From contig NZ_BBIV01000005.1 of assembly GCF_000730665.1 (NCBI RefSeq), positions 186,001 to 250,000 of the forward strand: a stretch of 64,000 nucleotides of DNA, given 5' to 3'. The position numbers and the translations under genes were made by a program. This document shows, piece after piece, positions 53,691-63,691 of this stretch. The DNA comes from Pseudomonas plecoglossicida NBRC 103162 = DSM 15088. GTDB lineage: Bacteria > Pseudomonadota > Gammaproteobacteria > Pseudomonadales > Pseudomonadaceae. The stretch's first letter is position 1; each line of letters opens with the position of its first letter. The notes beneath the pieces were generated by a model. That model saw nothing but the letters and a program-made list of their open reading frames with translations, ran no database searches and was not told the origin of the DNA.

Positions 53691-53720
53691 ATGGGTCTGT
53701 TCGCTACCGAACAGACCCAT
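53691..53720. promoter_or_regulatory. Perfect palindrome in the kinase/glucan-synthase promoter region
   Basis: ATGGGTCTGTTCG and CGAACAGACCCAT flank CTAC: 13-bp arms with no mismatch. It lies about 107 bp upstream of the kinase start and 57 bp upstream of the glucan synthase ATG. It has no T tract, so an operator or RNA structure is more likely than a terminator. Confidence 0.6.
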
Positions 53721-53776
53721 CGTGCGCCGCCCCTCAGACTGAATACTGCCTGGCCTGAACGCGGCTCCGGAACACC

Positions 53777-56700
53777 ATGGAAAATCCTTGGCTTCACATT
53801 CCCGCTTTCGTACAGCGCCTGACGGGTTTTTCCCCGCGCTGGGGTTCACCGCGCCACTCGTTCACCTACGAAAGCCTGCTGCGATCAGAACTCTATGGCG
53901 CCGAGCAGATGGCCAGGCATGGTACCTGGCTTGCCAGCCAACACCGCTTGAGCCAACTGTCCGCCGACGATTCGCTGCTCGACCGCCTGGCCGACAACGA
54001 GCAGATGCTCTCCACCAGCTGCACCGCCCTCGCTGGTGCCCTGCCCGGCTCGCGCCCAGCGCTCCCCGCGGCGCAATGGTTGCTCGACAACTTCTACCTG
54101 GTCGAGTCGCATATCCGCATCGCCAAGCGCCACCTGCCAACTGGCTACAGCCTGCAGCTGCCGCGACTGGACAGCGGCCCCTCGAGCGGCCTGCCGCGGG
54201 TCTATGACCTCGCTCTGGAAACCATTTCCCACGGCGATGGCCGCTTCGACGCCGAAAGCCTCAGCCGTTTCGTCGAGGCCTACCAGCAAGCCGCCACCCT
54301 GACGCTCGGCGAACTCTGGGCGATCCCGATCATGCTGCGCCTGGCGCTGATCGAGAACCTTCGCAGGGTGGCGGCGCGGGTCATGGCCAACTTGTCAGAT
54401 CGCGACCTGGCCAATACCTGGGCCGACCGCCTCGGCGAGATCGCCGAGCGCGACGCCAAGAGCGTCGTGCTGGTGGTCGCCGACATGGCCCGCTCGGACC
54501 CGCCGATGACCGCCGCCTTCGTCGCCGAGCTGGCAAGGCGGCTGCAGGGCCACAGCGCCACGCTGACCCAGCCGCTGGCCTGGGTCGAGCAGATGCTCGG
54601 CGAGTCGGCACTCAGCATCGAACGCTCCGTGCAACTCGATGCCCAGCAGCAGGCCATCGACCAGGTGTCCATCAGCAACAGCATCGGCAGCTTGCGGCTG
54701 CTGTCGAGCATCGACTGGCGGCTGTTCGTCGAGCGCCTGAGCCATGTCGAACAGGCCCTCTGCCAGGATCCGGCCGCGATCTACTCGGCCATGGATTTCG
54801 CCAGCCGTGACCACTACCGCCACGTGGTCGAACAGGTGGCACGCCATTGCGCCTTCAGCGAGGAGACGGTGGCGCGAACGGCCATCGAGCTTGCCCAGGC
54901 CGCAGGTGCCCGGCCAGGTGAGCAGGCCGAGCATGTCGGCTTCTACCTGGTGGGCGGCGGCCTGCCGTTGCTGGAGCGACGCCTCGGTGCCCGGGTTGCA
55001 CTTGCCCAGCGCTGGCAACGCCTGTTGCACCGGGCACCGTTAGCGTTCTACCTGGTGCCAACGGTGCTGCTGTCAGTGCTGTTGGCCTGGGGCTTCGTAC
55101 ATGCCATCTACCTGGCTGGCTGGTCGTTAGCGGTCACGACGGCCATGGCCCTGCCGGTACTGTTGACGACCAGCCGCCTGGCCATTGGCCTGGTGAACTG
55201 GCTGGTGACACTGACCGTGAAGCCTTCCTTCCTGCCACGGCTGGACTACACCGCTGGGATTCCCGCCGACGCCCGCACACTGGTGGTGGTCCCTACCCTG
55301 CTGACGACGGCCGGCGATGTCGAGGAACTGGTCGAAGGGCTGGAGGTTCGTTTTCTGGCCAACCGTGACGAACACTTGCATTTCGCGCTGCTCAGCGACT
55401 TCATGGATGCCCGTGAACAGACAATCCCCGAAGATGCTGCCCTGCTTGACCTGGCCTGCGAAGGCATACGGGCGCTGAACCACAAATACCCGATCCCGGG
55501 TTGCGAGCGCTTCTTCCTGCTGCAGCGGCCACGGGAGTGGAACGCGACCGAGCGCTGCTGGATGGGCCGCGAGCGCAAGCGTGGCAAGCTCGCTGACCTC
55601 AATGCCCTCCTGCGCGGGCGCGCCAGCGAGCGCTTCATGCGCATCGTCGGCGACCTGCAACAGCTCGGGCACGTGCGCTATGTCATCACCCTGGACACTG
55701 ACACCCAGCTGCCACGCGGCGTCGCCCAGAAATTCGTCGGCGCCATGCAGCACCCGCTGAACCGCGCACGGTTCGACCCGAGTACCGGCCGCGTCCGCTC
55801 GGGCTACGCGATCCTGCAACCACGCGTGGGCATCAGCCTGCCCAGCGTGTCGCGCTCGACCTATGCACGCCTGTTCGGCAGCGATGCCGGCGTCGACCCC
55901 TATACCCAGGCTGTGTCGGACGTCTATCAGGACCTGTTTCTCAGCGGCTCCTTCATTGGCAAGGGCATCTACGCCGTGGATGCCTTCGAGCGGGCCCTGG
56001 ATGGCCGCTTCGCCGACAACCGCGTGCTCAGCCACGACCTGATCGAAGGCTGCTATGCACACTCGGGCCTGCTCAGCGACGTGCAGTTGTTCGAGGCCTA
56101 CCCGGCGCGCTACAGCGCCGATATCAAGCGTCGCCACCGCTGGATCCGGGGAGACTGGCAACTGCTGCCGTGGCTGGTGCCCTGGCTGCGCACCGGCCGC
56201 CACGGCCCGGCGCAGAGCCCGCTCAGCGCACTGTCGCGCTGGAAGATCCTCGACAACCTGCGCCGCAGCCTGGAGCCGGCGGCCCTGCTGATCATGCTGC
56301 TGTGGGGCTGGCTGGCCAGCGCCTCGCCGCACGCCTGGACCCTGGCGGTGCTGGGGTTGCTGCTGACCCGCCCGCTGCTGGACACCCTGCTCGAGTTGAG
56401 CCGCAAGACCAGCGATGTTCCGCTCGCCGAGCACCTGCGCGCGGCCCTGCACACCTCAGGCAGCCACTTCGTGCGTGCCGGCCTGACACTGGCCTGGTTG
56501 CCCTTCGAGACCGGCTACAGCCTGGACGCCATTCTGCGCACCCTGTGGCGGCTGATCGTCAGCAAGCGTCGGCTCCTGCAATGGAACCCCTCACGAGAGG
56601 ACGAACGCACCAGCGCCGACACCCTCCTGGCGGTGTATCGCCAGCAATGGCTACAGCCTGCCCTGGCCCTGGCTTTGGCCAGCGCGCTGTCCGTGCAGCC

Positions 56701-59700
56701 GGGAGTGCTGCTACTGGCCTCGCCGTTTCTCGTGCTCTGGCTGCTGGGTCCGGCACTGGCCTGGTGGCTCAGCCGGCCGCGGGGGCGGGCCGCGTTCACG
56801 CCGTTGCCCGGGGACCTGCGATTCCTGCGTCGATTGGCGCGCAGCAACTGGGCATTCTTCGACCATCATGTCGGCCCTGCCGACAACTGGCTGCCGCCCG
56901 ACAACCTGCAGGAGCCGCCCTTTGCCTGCATCGCGCACCGGACCTCGCCGACCAACATGGGCATGGCCCTGCTCTCGCACCTGGCGGCCCATGATTTCGG
57001 CTACCTGGGGGCCGGCCGCCTGTTCGAGCGCCTGGCGCAGATGCTCGACAGCATGAGCCGCCTGCAGCGCTACAAGGGGCATTTCTACAACTGGTACGAC
57101 ACCCAGACCCTCGCGCCCCTGGCACCGCTGTATGTCTCGGCGGTGGACAGTGGCAACCTGGCTGCCCTGCTCCTGACGCTGCGGCCCGGCCTGCTGGAAA
57201 TGGCCGACACACCCGTGCTGGACCGACGCCTGACCCAGGGCCTGCTGGACACCTTCGACGCCCTGCTCGACGCGCACGCCAGCGCCGGTCGTGACACCCG
57301 GGACATAGAAGCCTTGCGCGAGCAGGTACAGCAAGCCCATGAGCACCCAGGCCAGCCACCGGTCACCTTGATGGCGCTGCTGGCCGAACAGCTGCATGGC
57401 ATGATCACCTCGCCGGCAGCCGCGGATACCGATGACAGTGTATTTTGGCTGCAGGCCCTGCATGCGCAGTGCCTGGACCTTGGCTCAGAGTGGCAGGGCT
57501 TGCAGTTGCCACCTGGCAACGCCCTTGCGCACCAGGCTCCGCTGAGCTGGCGACAACTGGTACAGCTCAAGCCTGACCAGTGGCCGGCCGCCGAACGCCT
57601 GGCAGTGAACAATGCCCGAGCGCTCGCCCGCCAGCGCATCGCCCAGGCAGAGGCCCTGGCACAGCGCATCACGGCCTTGGCCAGCATGGACTTCAGCTTC
57701 CTCTACGACACCCACCGGGACCTGTTCGCCATCGGCTACAACGCCGACGAGCATCGCCTGGACTCCGCGTTCTATGACCTGCTGGCGTCGGAGATGCGCC
57801 TGACCAACTTCGTGGTCATCGCCCAGGGTCAGGTCCCCCAGGACAGCTGGTTCGCCCTGGGCCGACTCCTCACCAGCAATGCCGGTGTCCCCGTTCTGCT
57901 GTCCTGGTCCGGTTCGATGTTCGAATACCTGATGCCCTTGCTGGTGATGCCCAGCTATGAAGGCACCCTGCTCGACCAGACCTGCCAGGCCGCCGTCAAC
58001 CGACAGATCGAGCACGGCAACCTGCTGGGACTGCCCTGGGGCGTCTCCGAGTCGGCCTACAGCGCAATGGATGCACATTTCAACTACCAGTACCGGGCAT
58101 TTGGCGTACCGGGCCTGGGCCTCAAGCGCGGCCTGGGTGAAGAGCGTGTGGTGGCACCTTACGCAAGCGCCCTCGCCCTGATGGTAGAACCCACGGCCGC
58201 CTGCCGTAACCTGCAGCGCCTGGCCACGCTCGGGCTGTCGGGCCGCTTCGGCTTGTACGAGGCAGTGGACTACAGCGAAGCACGGCTGCCACCCGGGCAG
58301 AACTCGGTGGTGATCCGCTCCTTCATGGCCCACCACCAGGGCATGAGCTTCCTCGCCCTGACCGCCTTGCTGCTGAACAAGCCCATGCAACGGCGCTTCG
58401 CCTCGGACCCGCAGTTCCAGGCCAGCATGTTGCTGCTGCAGGAGCGGGTGCCGAAAACCGCCGCCCCGTACCTGCACACCCTTCAGGCCCCGAACGTGAA
58501 CGACGCCGAGCCCGCCAGCGAAACTCGGCTGCGCGTGTTCAGCGAGCCGAACCGCCGCCATCCCGCCGTGCAACTGCTCTCCAATGGCCGCTATCACGTC
58601 ATGGTCAACCACGTTGGCAGCGGCTACAGCCAGCGCAACGACATGGCCGTCACCCGCTGGCGCGAGGACGCCAGCCGCGACGAGCTGGGCAGCTTCTGCT
58701 ACCTGCGCGATGTCGCCAGCGGCGCCTACTGGTCCACCACCTACCAGCCGACCCGGCACCGCAGCAAACACCAGGAGGCGATCTTCAGCGACGGCCGGGC
58801 GGAGTTCCGCATCCGCGAACGCGACTTCGACTGCCATACCGAAATTGCCGTCTCCCCCGAAGATGACATCGAACTCCGTCGCCTGCATCTGACCAACCAC
58901 GGCGACGAGCCCCGCACCCTGGAGCTGACCAGCTATGCCGAGGTGGTGCTGGCGCCGGCCCTGAGCGACGCGCTGCACCCGGCCTTCAGCAAACTGTTCA
59001 TCCAGACCGAACTGATCCGCCCACTGCAGGCCATCCTCTGCACCCGGCGGCCACGCTCGCTACAGGACGCCGTGCCGTGGATGTGCCATGTACTGGCAGT
59101 GCATGGTGCCGATATCGATGCAGTGTCCTATGAGACCGATCGGGCCCGTTTCATCGGTCGCGGCCGCACCCTCGTCGCCCCGGCGGCGCTGGATCCCGAC
59201 AGCAAGGCATTGTCCGACAGCGCGGGGGCGGTGCTCGACCCCATCGTGGCGATCCGATGCCGCATCGTCCTGCTGCCGGGCCAGACAGCGACAGTCGACC
59301 TGGTCACCGGTGTGGCCAACAGCCGCGATGCCTGCCTGCAACTGGTCGCCAAGTACCGCGACCGTCACCTGGCCGACCGGGTCTTCGACCTCGCCTGGCC
59401 GCACAGCCAGGTGCTGTTGCGCCAGCTCAACGGCTCGCTGATCGATGCCCGGCTGTTCGAGCAGATGGCCGCCTCGGTGATTTACCCCAACGCCAGCCTA
59501 CGGGCCAGCGCTGCCCTGCTGGCCGGCAACCGGCGCAATCAGTCCGGCCTCTGGGGCCAGGGACTGTCGGGGGACCTGCCCATCGTGCTGGTCCAGATTG
59601 GCGACCCGGCCAACATCCAGTTGGTCAAGCAGATGGTGGTCGCCCATGCCTATTGGCGCCAGAAGGGCCTGGCCCTCGACCTGGTGATCTGGAACGAAGA

Positions 59701-62407
59701 CCAAGCCGGCTACCGCCAGCAATTGCAGGAGCTGATCATGGGCATCGTCGCCTCCGGCAGCGAGGCGACCCTGCTCGACCGCCCCGGCGGCATATTCGTG
59801 CGCCCGGCGCAGCAGTTGTCCGAAGAGGACCGGATTCTCACGCTATCGGTCGCCAGGCTGGTGCTCAACGACAGCCATGGCACGCTGGCCGAGCAATTGC
59901 GTCGGCACCGTCAGCCGGCGGTGCCACCGGCCCTCCTGGCAGTTCCTGCCCCGCCCCGACCCACGCCCTCCAGCCAGCAGCCGATGGGCGAACCGGCGCT
60001 GATGCTGGCCAACCCCTACGGCGGATTCAGCGCCGACGGGCGCGAGTACGTCATCCCCCTGATCCCCGGCAAGCCGCCACCCGCGCCGTGGGTGAACATC
60101 ATCGCCAACCCGCTGTTCGGCAGCGTGGTGTCGGAGGCCGGCAGTGCATACACCTGGTACCAGAACGCCCATGAGTACCGCCTGACACCCTGGCACAACG
60201 ACCCCGTCGCCGACCCCAGTGGCGAAGCGTTCTACCTGCGCGACGAGGACAGCGGGCACTTCTGGTCGCCGACCCCGCGGCCCTGCCCCGGCCCCGGCCG
60301 CTATCGCACCCGGCATGGCTTTGGCTACAGCGTGTTCGAGTATGCCGACGACGACCTTGGCAGTGAGCTGTGGGTGCATGTGGCGCTGGAGGCCCCGGTC
60401 AAGTTCAGCCGGCTGAAACTGCGCAACCACAGCGCACGGACACGGCGGTTGACGGTGACCTGCTTCGCGGAGTGGGTGCTGGGCGACCTGCGCGGCAAGA
60501 CCGCCCTGCACGTGGTCAGCGAGACCGACCCGGTCAGTGGCGCCCTGTTTGCCCGCAACAGCTACGCGGTGGAGTTCTCCACCCAGGTGGCGTTTCTCGA
60601 TTGCGACCTGCCGCGCCATGGCTTCACCTGCGATCGCAGCGAGTTCATCGGCCACAACGGCACTGACCAGGCTCCGGCCGGGCTGCGCCAGACACGGCTG
60701 TCGGGGCGCACGGGCGGCGGCCTGGACCCCTGCGCGGCGCTGCAGGTCAGCGTGCAACTGGAGCCCGGCGAACAGCGTGAAGTGGTGTTCCTCCTTGGCG
60801 CTGCGCCCGACGCCCCTGCCGCCAGCCGCTGTGTGCAGCAATACCGCGGCGTACAGGCCGCCATGGAGGCGTTCGACAAGGTCCAGGCCTACTGGCGCCG
60901 GACACTCGACACCGTGCGGATCGAAACCCCCGAACCGTCCCTGGATGTCCTGGCCAACGGCTGGTTGATGTACCAGGTGATCGCCTGCAGGTTCTGGGCG
61001 CGCAGTGGCTTCTATCAGTCCGGTGGCGCCATTGGTTTTCGCGACCAGCTGCAAGACAGCATGGCCATGCTCCACGCCGCCCCGGAAGCGGCGCGCCAGC
61101 ACCTGCTGGCCTGCGCCGCTCACCAGTATGTGGAAGGCGATGTGCAGCACTGGTGGCACCCGCCCATGCAGCGCGGGGTTCGCACCCGGTGCTCGGACGA
61201 TCTGCTGTGGCTGCCGCTGGCGGCCAGCCGCTACGTGGAGATCACCGGGGACCAGACGATCCTGGATGAACCGGTCGGCTACCTCGAAGGGCGTGCGCTC
61301 AATACCGGTGAAGAGTCCTATTACGACCTGCCCGCCCACTCGCCCGTGGTCGAGAGCCTGTACCAGCACTGCCAGCGCGCCCTCGGGCATGCCCTGCAGT
61401 GCGGCGCGCACGGCCTGCCGCTGATCGGCAGCGGAGACTGGAACGACGGCATGAACCGCGTCGGCGAACAGGGCCAGGGCGAAAGCGTGTGGCTGGGGTT
61501 CTTCGGCCATGTGGTGTTGCGGGCCTTCGCCTGCGTCGCCCTGCGCCACGGCGACAGCACCTTCGCGGTGCGCTGCGGCGCTCAGGCTGCCGCCCTGGCG
61601 CAGCAGCTCGAAGAGCACGCCTGGGACGGCGACTGGTACCGCCGCGCCTGGTTCGACGATGGCCGGGTACTAGGCGCGGCGAGCAACCAGGAATGCCGGA
61701 TCGACTCCCTGGCGCAAAGCTGGGCGGTGCTGTCCGGGGTCGCCCCACCCGAACGCGCGCGCGCCGCCATGATGGCGCTGGATCATCATCTGGTACGCCG
61801 CGATATCGGTATCGTGAAACTGCTCGACCCTCCTTTCGACCAGGGCGACCTGGACCCCGGCTACATCAAGGGCTACCTGCCCGGAGTGCGCGAGAACGGC
61901 GGGCAGTACACCCACGCGGCGATCTGGGCGAGCATGGCCTACGCCCACCTGGGGGATACCGAGCGGGCCTGGGAGCTGCTGCGGCTGATCAACCCGGTAC
62001 GTCAGGGTTGCGCCGCGCTGATCGACACCTACAAGGTCGAGCCCTACGTCATGGCCGCCGATGTCTACGCCGTGGCACCCCACGCGGGCAGGGGTGGCTG
62101 GAGCTGGTACACAGGTTCAGCGGGCTGGATGTACCGGCTGATCGTCGAAAGCCTGCTGGGCCTGCAACGCAGCGGTGACACCCTGCGGATCAACCCGCTG
62201 CTGCCGGCCGGCTGGCCGGGTTGCGTGCTGCACTACCGGTTTGGCAGCACCCCCTACCGCATTGAAGTCCTCAATAGCGCCGCCGCCAAGCTGACCCTGA
62301 GCCTGGACGGCCAGCTGCTTGCCCAGCCCATACTGCAACTCAAGGACGACGGTAAACCGCACCAGGTGATTGCCCAGTGCAAGCGCAATCCCGTGCCCAT
62401 CATGTGA
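53777..62407 (+). CDS. Cyclic beta-1,2-glucan synthase-like protein (NdvB/ChvB type)
   Basis: 2876 residues, the size of rhizobial NdvB/ChvB. N-terminal helical region (1-410). Membrane helices lie at about 420-480. A GT84-type glycosyltransferase domain (about 490-800) has YVITLDTDTQLPRG near 638 and RRHRWIRGDWQLLPWL near 784. More helices occur at 830-870 and 955-1000. A glycoamylase-like domain follows (about 1040-1600), then carbohydrate-binding/GH94 phosphorylase-like regions to the end, with GSGDWNDGMNRVGEQGQGES near 2553. Such enzymes build periplasmic cyclic glucans from UDP-glucose for osmoadaptation and host interaction; the GH94 part sets chain length. Export would require an NdvA-like ABC transporter, which is not in the window. 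Start ATG 53777. Confidence 0.88.
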   Translation: MENPWLHIPAFVQRLTGFSPRWGSPRHSFTYESLLRSELYGAEQMARHGTWLASQHRLSQLSADDSLLDRLADNEQMLSTSCTALAGALPGSRPALPAAQWLLDNFYLVESHIRIAKRHLPTGYSLQLPRLDSGPSSGLPRVYDLALETISHGDGRFDAESLSRFVEAYQQAATLTLGELWAIPIMLRLALIENLRRVAARVMANLSDRDLANTWADRLGEIAERDAKSVVLVVADMARSDPPMTAAFVAELARRLQGHSATLTQPLAWVEQMLGESALSIERSVQLDAQQQAIDQVSISNSIGSLRLLSSIDWRLFVERLSHVEQALCQDPAAIYSAMDFASRDHYRHVVEQVARHCAFSEETVARTAIELAQAAGARPGEQAEHVGFYLVGGGLPLLERRLGARVALAQRWQRLLHRAPLAFYLVPTVLLSVLLAWGFVHAIYLAGWSLAVTTAMALPVLLTTSRLAIGLVNWLVTLTVKPSFLPRLDYTAGIPADARTLVVVPTLLTTAGDVEELVEGLEVRFLANRDEHLHFALLSDFMDAREQTIPEDAALLDLACEGIRALNHKYPIPGCERFFLLQRPREWNATERCWMGRERKRGKLADLNALLRGRASERFMRIVGDLQQLGHVRYVITLDTDTQLPRGVAQKFVGAMQHPLNRARFDPSTGRVRSGYAILQPRVGISLPSVSRSTYARLFGSDAGVDPYTQAVSDVYQDLFLSGSFIGKGIYAVDAFERALDGRFADNRVLSHDLIEGCYAHSGLLSDVQLFEAYPARYSADIKRRHRWIRGDWQLLPWLVPWLRTGRHGPAQSPLSALSRWKILDNLRRSLEPAALLIMLLWGWLASASPHAWTLAVLGLLLTRPLLDTLLELSRKTSDVPLAEHLRAALHTSGSHFVRAGLTLAWLPFETGYSLDAILRTLWRLIVSKRRLLQWNPSREDERTSADTLLAVYRQQWLQPALALALASALSVQPGVLLLASPFLVLWLLGPALAWWLSRPRGRAAFTPLPGDLRFLRRLARSNWAFFDHHVGPADNWLPPDNLQEPPFACIAHRTSPTNMGMALLSHLAAHDFGYLGAGRLFERLAQMLDSMSRLQRYKGHFYNWYDTQTLAPLAPLYVSAVDSGNLAALLLTLRPGLLEMADTPVLDRRLTQGLLDTFDALLDAHASAGRDTRDIEALREQVQQAHEHPGQPPVTLMALLAEQLHGMITSPAAADTDDSVFWLQALHAQCLDLGSEWQGLQLPPGNALAHQAPLSWRQLVQLKPDQWPAAERLAVNNARALARQRIAQAEALAQRITALASMDFSFLYDTHRDLFAIGYNADEHRLDSAFYDLLASEMRLTNFVVIAQGQVPQDSWFALGRLLTSNAGVPVLLSWSGSMFEYLMPLLVMPSYEGTLLDQTCQAAVNRQIEHGNLLGLPWGVSESAYSAMDAHFNYQYRAFGVPGLGLKRGLGEERVVAPYASALALMVEPTAACRNLQRLATLGLSGRFGLYEAVDYSEARLPPGQNSVVIRSFMAHHQGMSFLALTALLLNKPMQRRFASDPQFQASMLLLQERVPKTAAPYLHTLQAPNVNDAEPASETRLRVFSEPNRRHPAVQLLSNGRYHVMVNHVGSGYSQRNDMAVTRWREDASRDELGSFCYLRDVASGAYWSTTYQPTRHRSKHQEAIFSDGRAEFRIRERDFDCHTEIAVSPEDDIELRRLHLTNHGDEPRTLELTSYAEVVLAPALSDALHPAFSKLFIQTELIRPLQAILCTRRPRSLQDAVPWMCHVLAVHGADIDAVSYETDRARFIGRGRTLVAPAALDPDSKALSDSAGAVLDPIVAIRCRIVLLPGQTATVDLVTGVANSRDACLQLVAKYRDRHLADRVFDLAWPHSQVLLRQLNGSLIDARLFEQMAASVIYPNASLRASAALLAGNRRNQSGLWGQGLSGDLPIVLVQIGDPANIQLVKQMVVAHAYWRQKGLALDLVIWNEDQAGYRQQLQELIMGIVASGSEATLLDRPGGIFVRPAQQLSEEDRILTLSVARLVLNDSHGTLAEQLRRHRQPAVPPALLAVPAPPRPTPSSQQPMGEPALMLANPYGGFSADGREYVIPLIPGKPPPAPWVNIIANPLFGSVVSEAGSAYTWYQNAHEYRLTPWHNDPVADPSGEAFYLRDEDSGHFWSPTPRPCPGPGRYRTRHGFGYSVFEYADDDLGSELWVHVALEAPVKFSRLKLRNHSARTRRLTVTCFAEWVLGDLRGKTALHVVSETDPVSGALFARNSYAVEFSTQVAFLDCDLPRHGFTCDRSEFIGHNGTDQAPAGLRQTRLSGRTGGGLDPCAALQVSVQLEPGEQREVVFLLGAAPDAPAASRCVQQYRGVQAAMEAFDKVQAYWRRTLDTVRIETPEPSLDVLANGWLMYQVIACRFWARSGFYQSGGAIGFRDQLQDSMAMLHAAPEAARQHLLACAAHQYVEGDVQHWWHPPMQRGVRTRCSDDLLWLPLAASRYVEITGDQTILDEPVGYLEGRALNTGEESYYDLPAHSPVVESLYQHCQRALGHALQCGAHGLPLIGSGDWNDGMNRVGEQGQGESVWLGFFGHVVLRAFACVALRHGDSTFAVRCGAQAAALAQQLEEHAWDGDWYRRAWFDDGRVLGAASNQECRIDSLAQSWAVLSGVAPPERARAAMMALDHHLVRRDIGIVKLLDPPFDQGDLDPGYIKGYLPGVRENGGQYTHAAIWASMAYAHLGDTERAWELLRLINPVRQGCAALIDTYKVEPYVMAADVYAVAPHAGRGGWSWYTGSAGWMYRLIVESLLGLQRSGDTLRINPLLPAGWPGCVLHYRFGSTPYRIEVLNSAAAKLTLSLDGQLLAQPILQLKDDGKPHQVIAQCKRNPVPIM

Positions 62408-62500
62408 ACCGCCCGGCAGACCTCGGGTGCCGCGACAGCAATCCCCAGCCCTACTGGGCTATTCTTGTTTCGACAGCCGCTGCACTCGACGGTCCCGAGC

Positions 62501-63232
62501 ATGCCCCCCTCGCCCAAGCCGCAAAATAATCACCTGCTGGCCGCACTGTCAGCGTCGACGTTCAGCCGGCTGGAGCCACACCTGGAACGGGTGAACCTGC
62601 CCCTGGGCAAGGCGCTCTACGAGTCCGGCGATGCCCTGCGCCATGTCTACTTTCCTGCCGATGCCATTGTCTCGCTGCTGTATGTGATGGAAAACGGGGC
62701 CTCGGCCGAGATTTCGGTGGTGGGCAATGAAGGACTGGTCGGCATCGCCGTGTTCATGGGTGGCGAAAGCACCCCCAGCCGCGCCATCGTGCAAAGCGCC
62801 GGACATGCCTATCGCCTGCCCTGCCAGCGGCTCAAGGACGAGTTCAATCGCCATGGCGAGCTGATGATGCTCATGCTGCGCTACACCCAGGCGCTGATTA
62901 CCCAGATGGCGCAAACAGCGGTGTGCAACCGACACCACTCCATCGACCAGCAACTGTGCCGCTGGCTATTGCTGTCGCTGGATCGCCTGCCGGGCGACCG
63001 CCTGTGCATGACCCAGGAACTGATCGCAAACATGCTGGGGGTGCGCCGCGAAGGCGTGACCGACGCCGCTGGCAAGCTGCAGCGCCTTGGCGTGATCGAG
63101 TACAGCCGGGGCAACATCAAGGTGCTCGACAGAACCCGCCTGGAGCAGCTCAGTTGCGAATGCTACGCCGTGGTCAAGAAAGAGACCGAACGATTGTTGC
63201 CATACCTGCCACCCGCCCCCCCTGCTGTTTGA
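62501..63232 (+). CDS. Crp/Fnr-family transcriptional regulator
   Basis: 243 residues. The N-terminal cyclic-nucleotide-binding-like domain (about 20-140) includes VNLPLGKALYESGDALRHVY and GNEGLVGIAVFMGGES. A C-terminal winged HTH (about 165-225) reads MTQELIANMLGVRREGVTDA then AGKLQRLGVIEYSRGNIKVL. There are no Fnr-type cysteine clusters at the N-terminus, and the nucleotide pocket lacks the RxS of Crp, so the signal is unknown. The ATG at 62501 gives normal length; the upstream in-frame extension overlaps the spacer. It follows the glucan synthase by 93 bp on the same strand and may be co-transcribed. Confidence 0.85.
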   Translation: MPPSPKPQNNHLLAALSASTFSRLEPHLERVNLPLGKALYESGDALRHVYFPADAIVSLLYVMENGASAEISVVGNEGLVGIAVFMGGESTPSRAIVQSAGHAYRLPCQRLKDEFNRHGELMMLMLRYTQALITQMAQTAVCNRHHSIDQQLCRWLLLSLDRLPGDRLCMTQELIANMLGVRREGVTDAAGKLQRLGVIEYSRGNIKVLDRTRLEQLSCECYAVVKKETERLLPYLPPAPPAV

Positions 63233-63444
63233 GTTCAGCCGCAAATCTGTATCACCTGCGGTCAGACGAGGGATTACAACGAGCACATGACTGTCGAGCC
63301 AGTGCCGAAAGCGAAGCTTTGGGCGAAACGGCTGATTTTTGTGCCTCCGCTGGTGATACGTAAGCGCTCCATAAACCCCACATTCAAAGCACTTACCTGA
63401 TCCCTGATGCTGTGCTCCCGATTTCTTTCTGGAGCTCGCCGACC

Positions 63445-63691
63445 ATGATGCGACCCGACGCCAAAGTCGAAAAAGTGTACCTCTACCCAAAGCCTGTCGA
63501 CTTTCGAAAATCCATCGATGGCCTGGCCGCGCTGGTCGAACTCGATATCAAGGTGGCGGTGTTCGACCCGGTGCTTTTCGTCTTCCTCAACAAGCCGCGC
63601 AACCGCGTGAAGATCCTGTATTGGGAGCGCAACGGTTTCTGCCTGTGGCTCAAGCGCCTGGACTCCGAACGGTTCAAAACCTCACCCGATC
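63445..63691 (+). pseudogene. IS66 TnpB, 3'-truncated
   Basis: Reads MMRPDAKVEKVYLYPKPVDF, RKSIDGLAALVELDIKVAVF and RNRVKILYWERNGFCLWLKR, ending at SERFKTSPD (82 residues); the last 30 or so TnpB residues are missing. Beyond 63691 the frame is TnpC DNA read out of frame. GGAG lies about 12 nt before the ATG at 63445. Confidence 0.88.

Noticed and set aside
59843..61618. 591-codon minus-strand frame inside the glucan synthase gene
   Set aside because: Shadow frame with no recognisable motif and no start signals.
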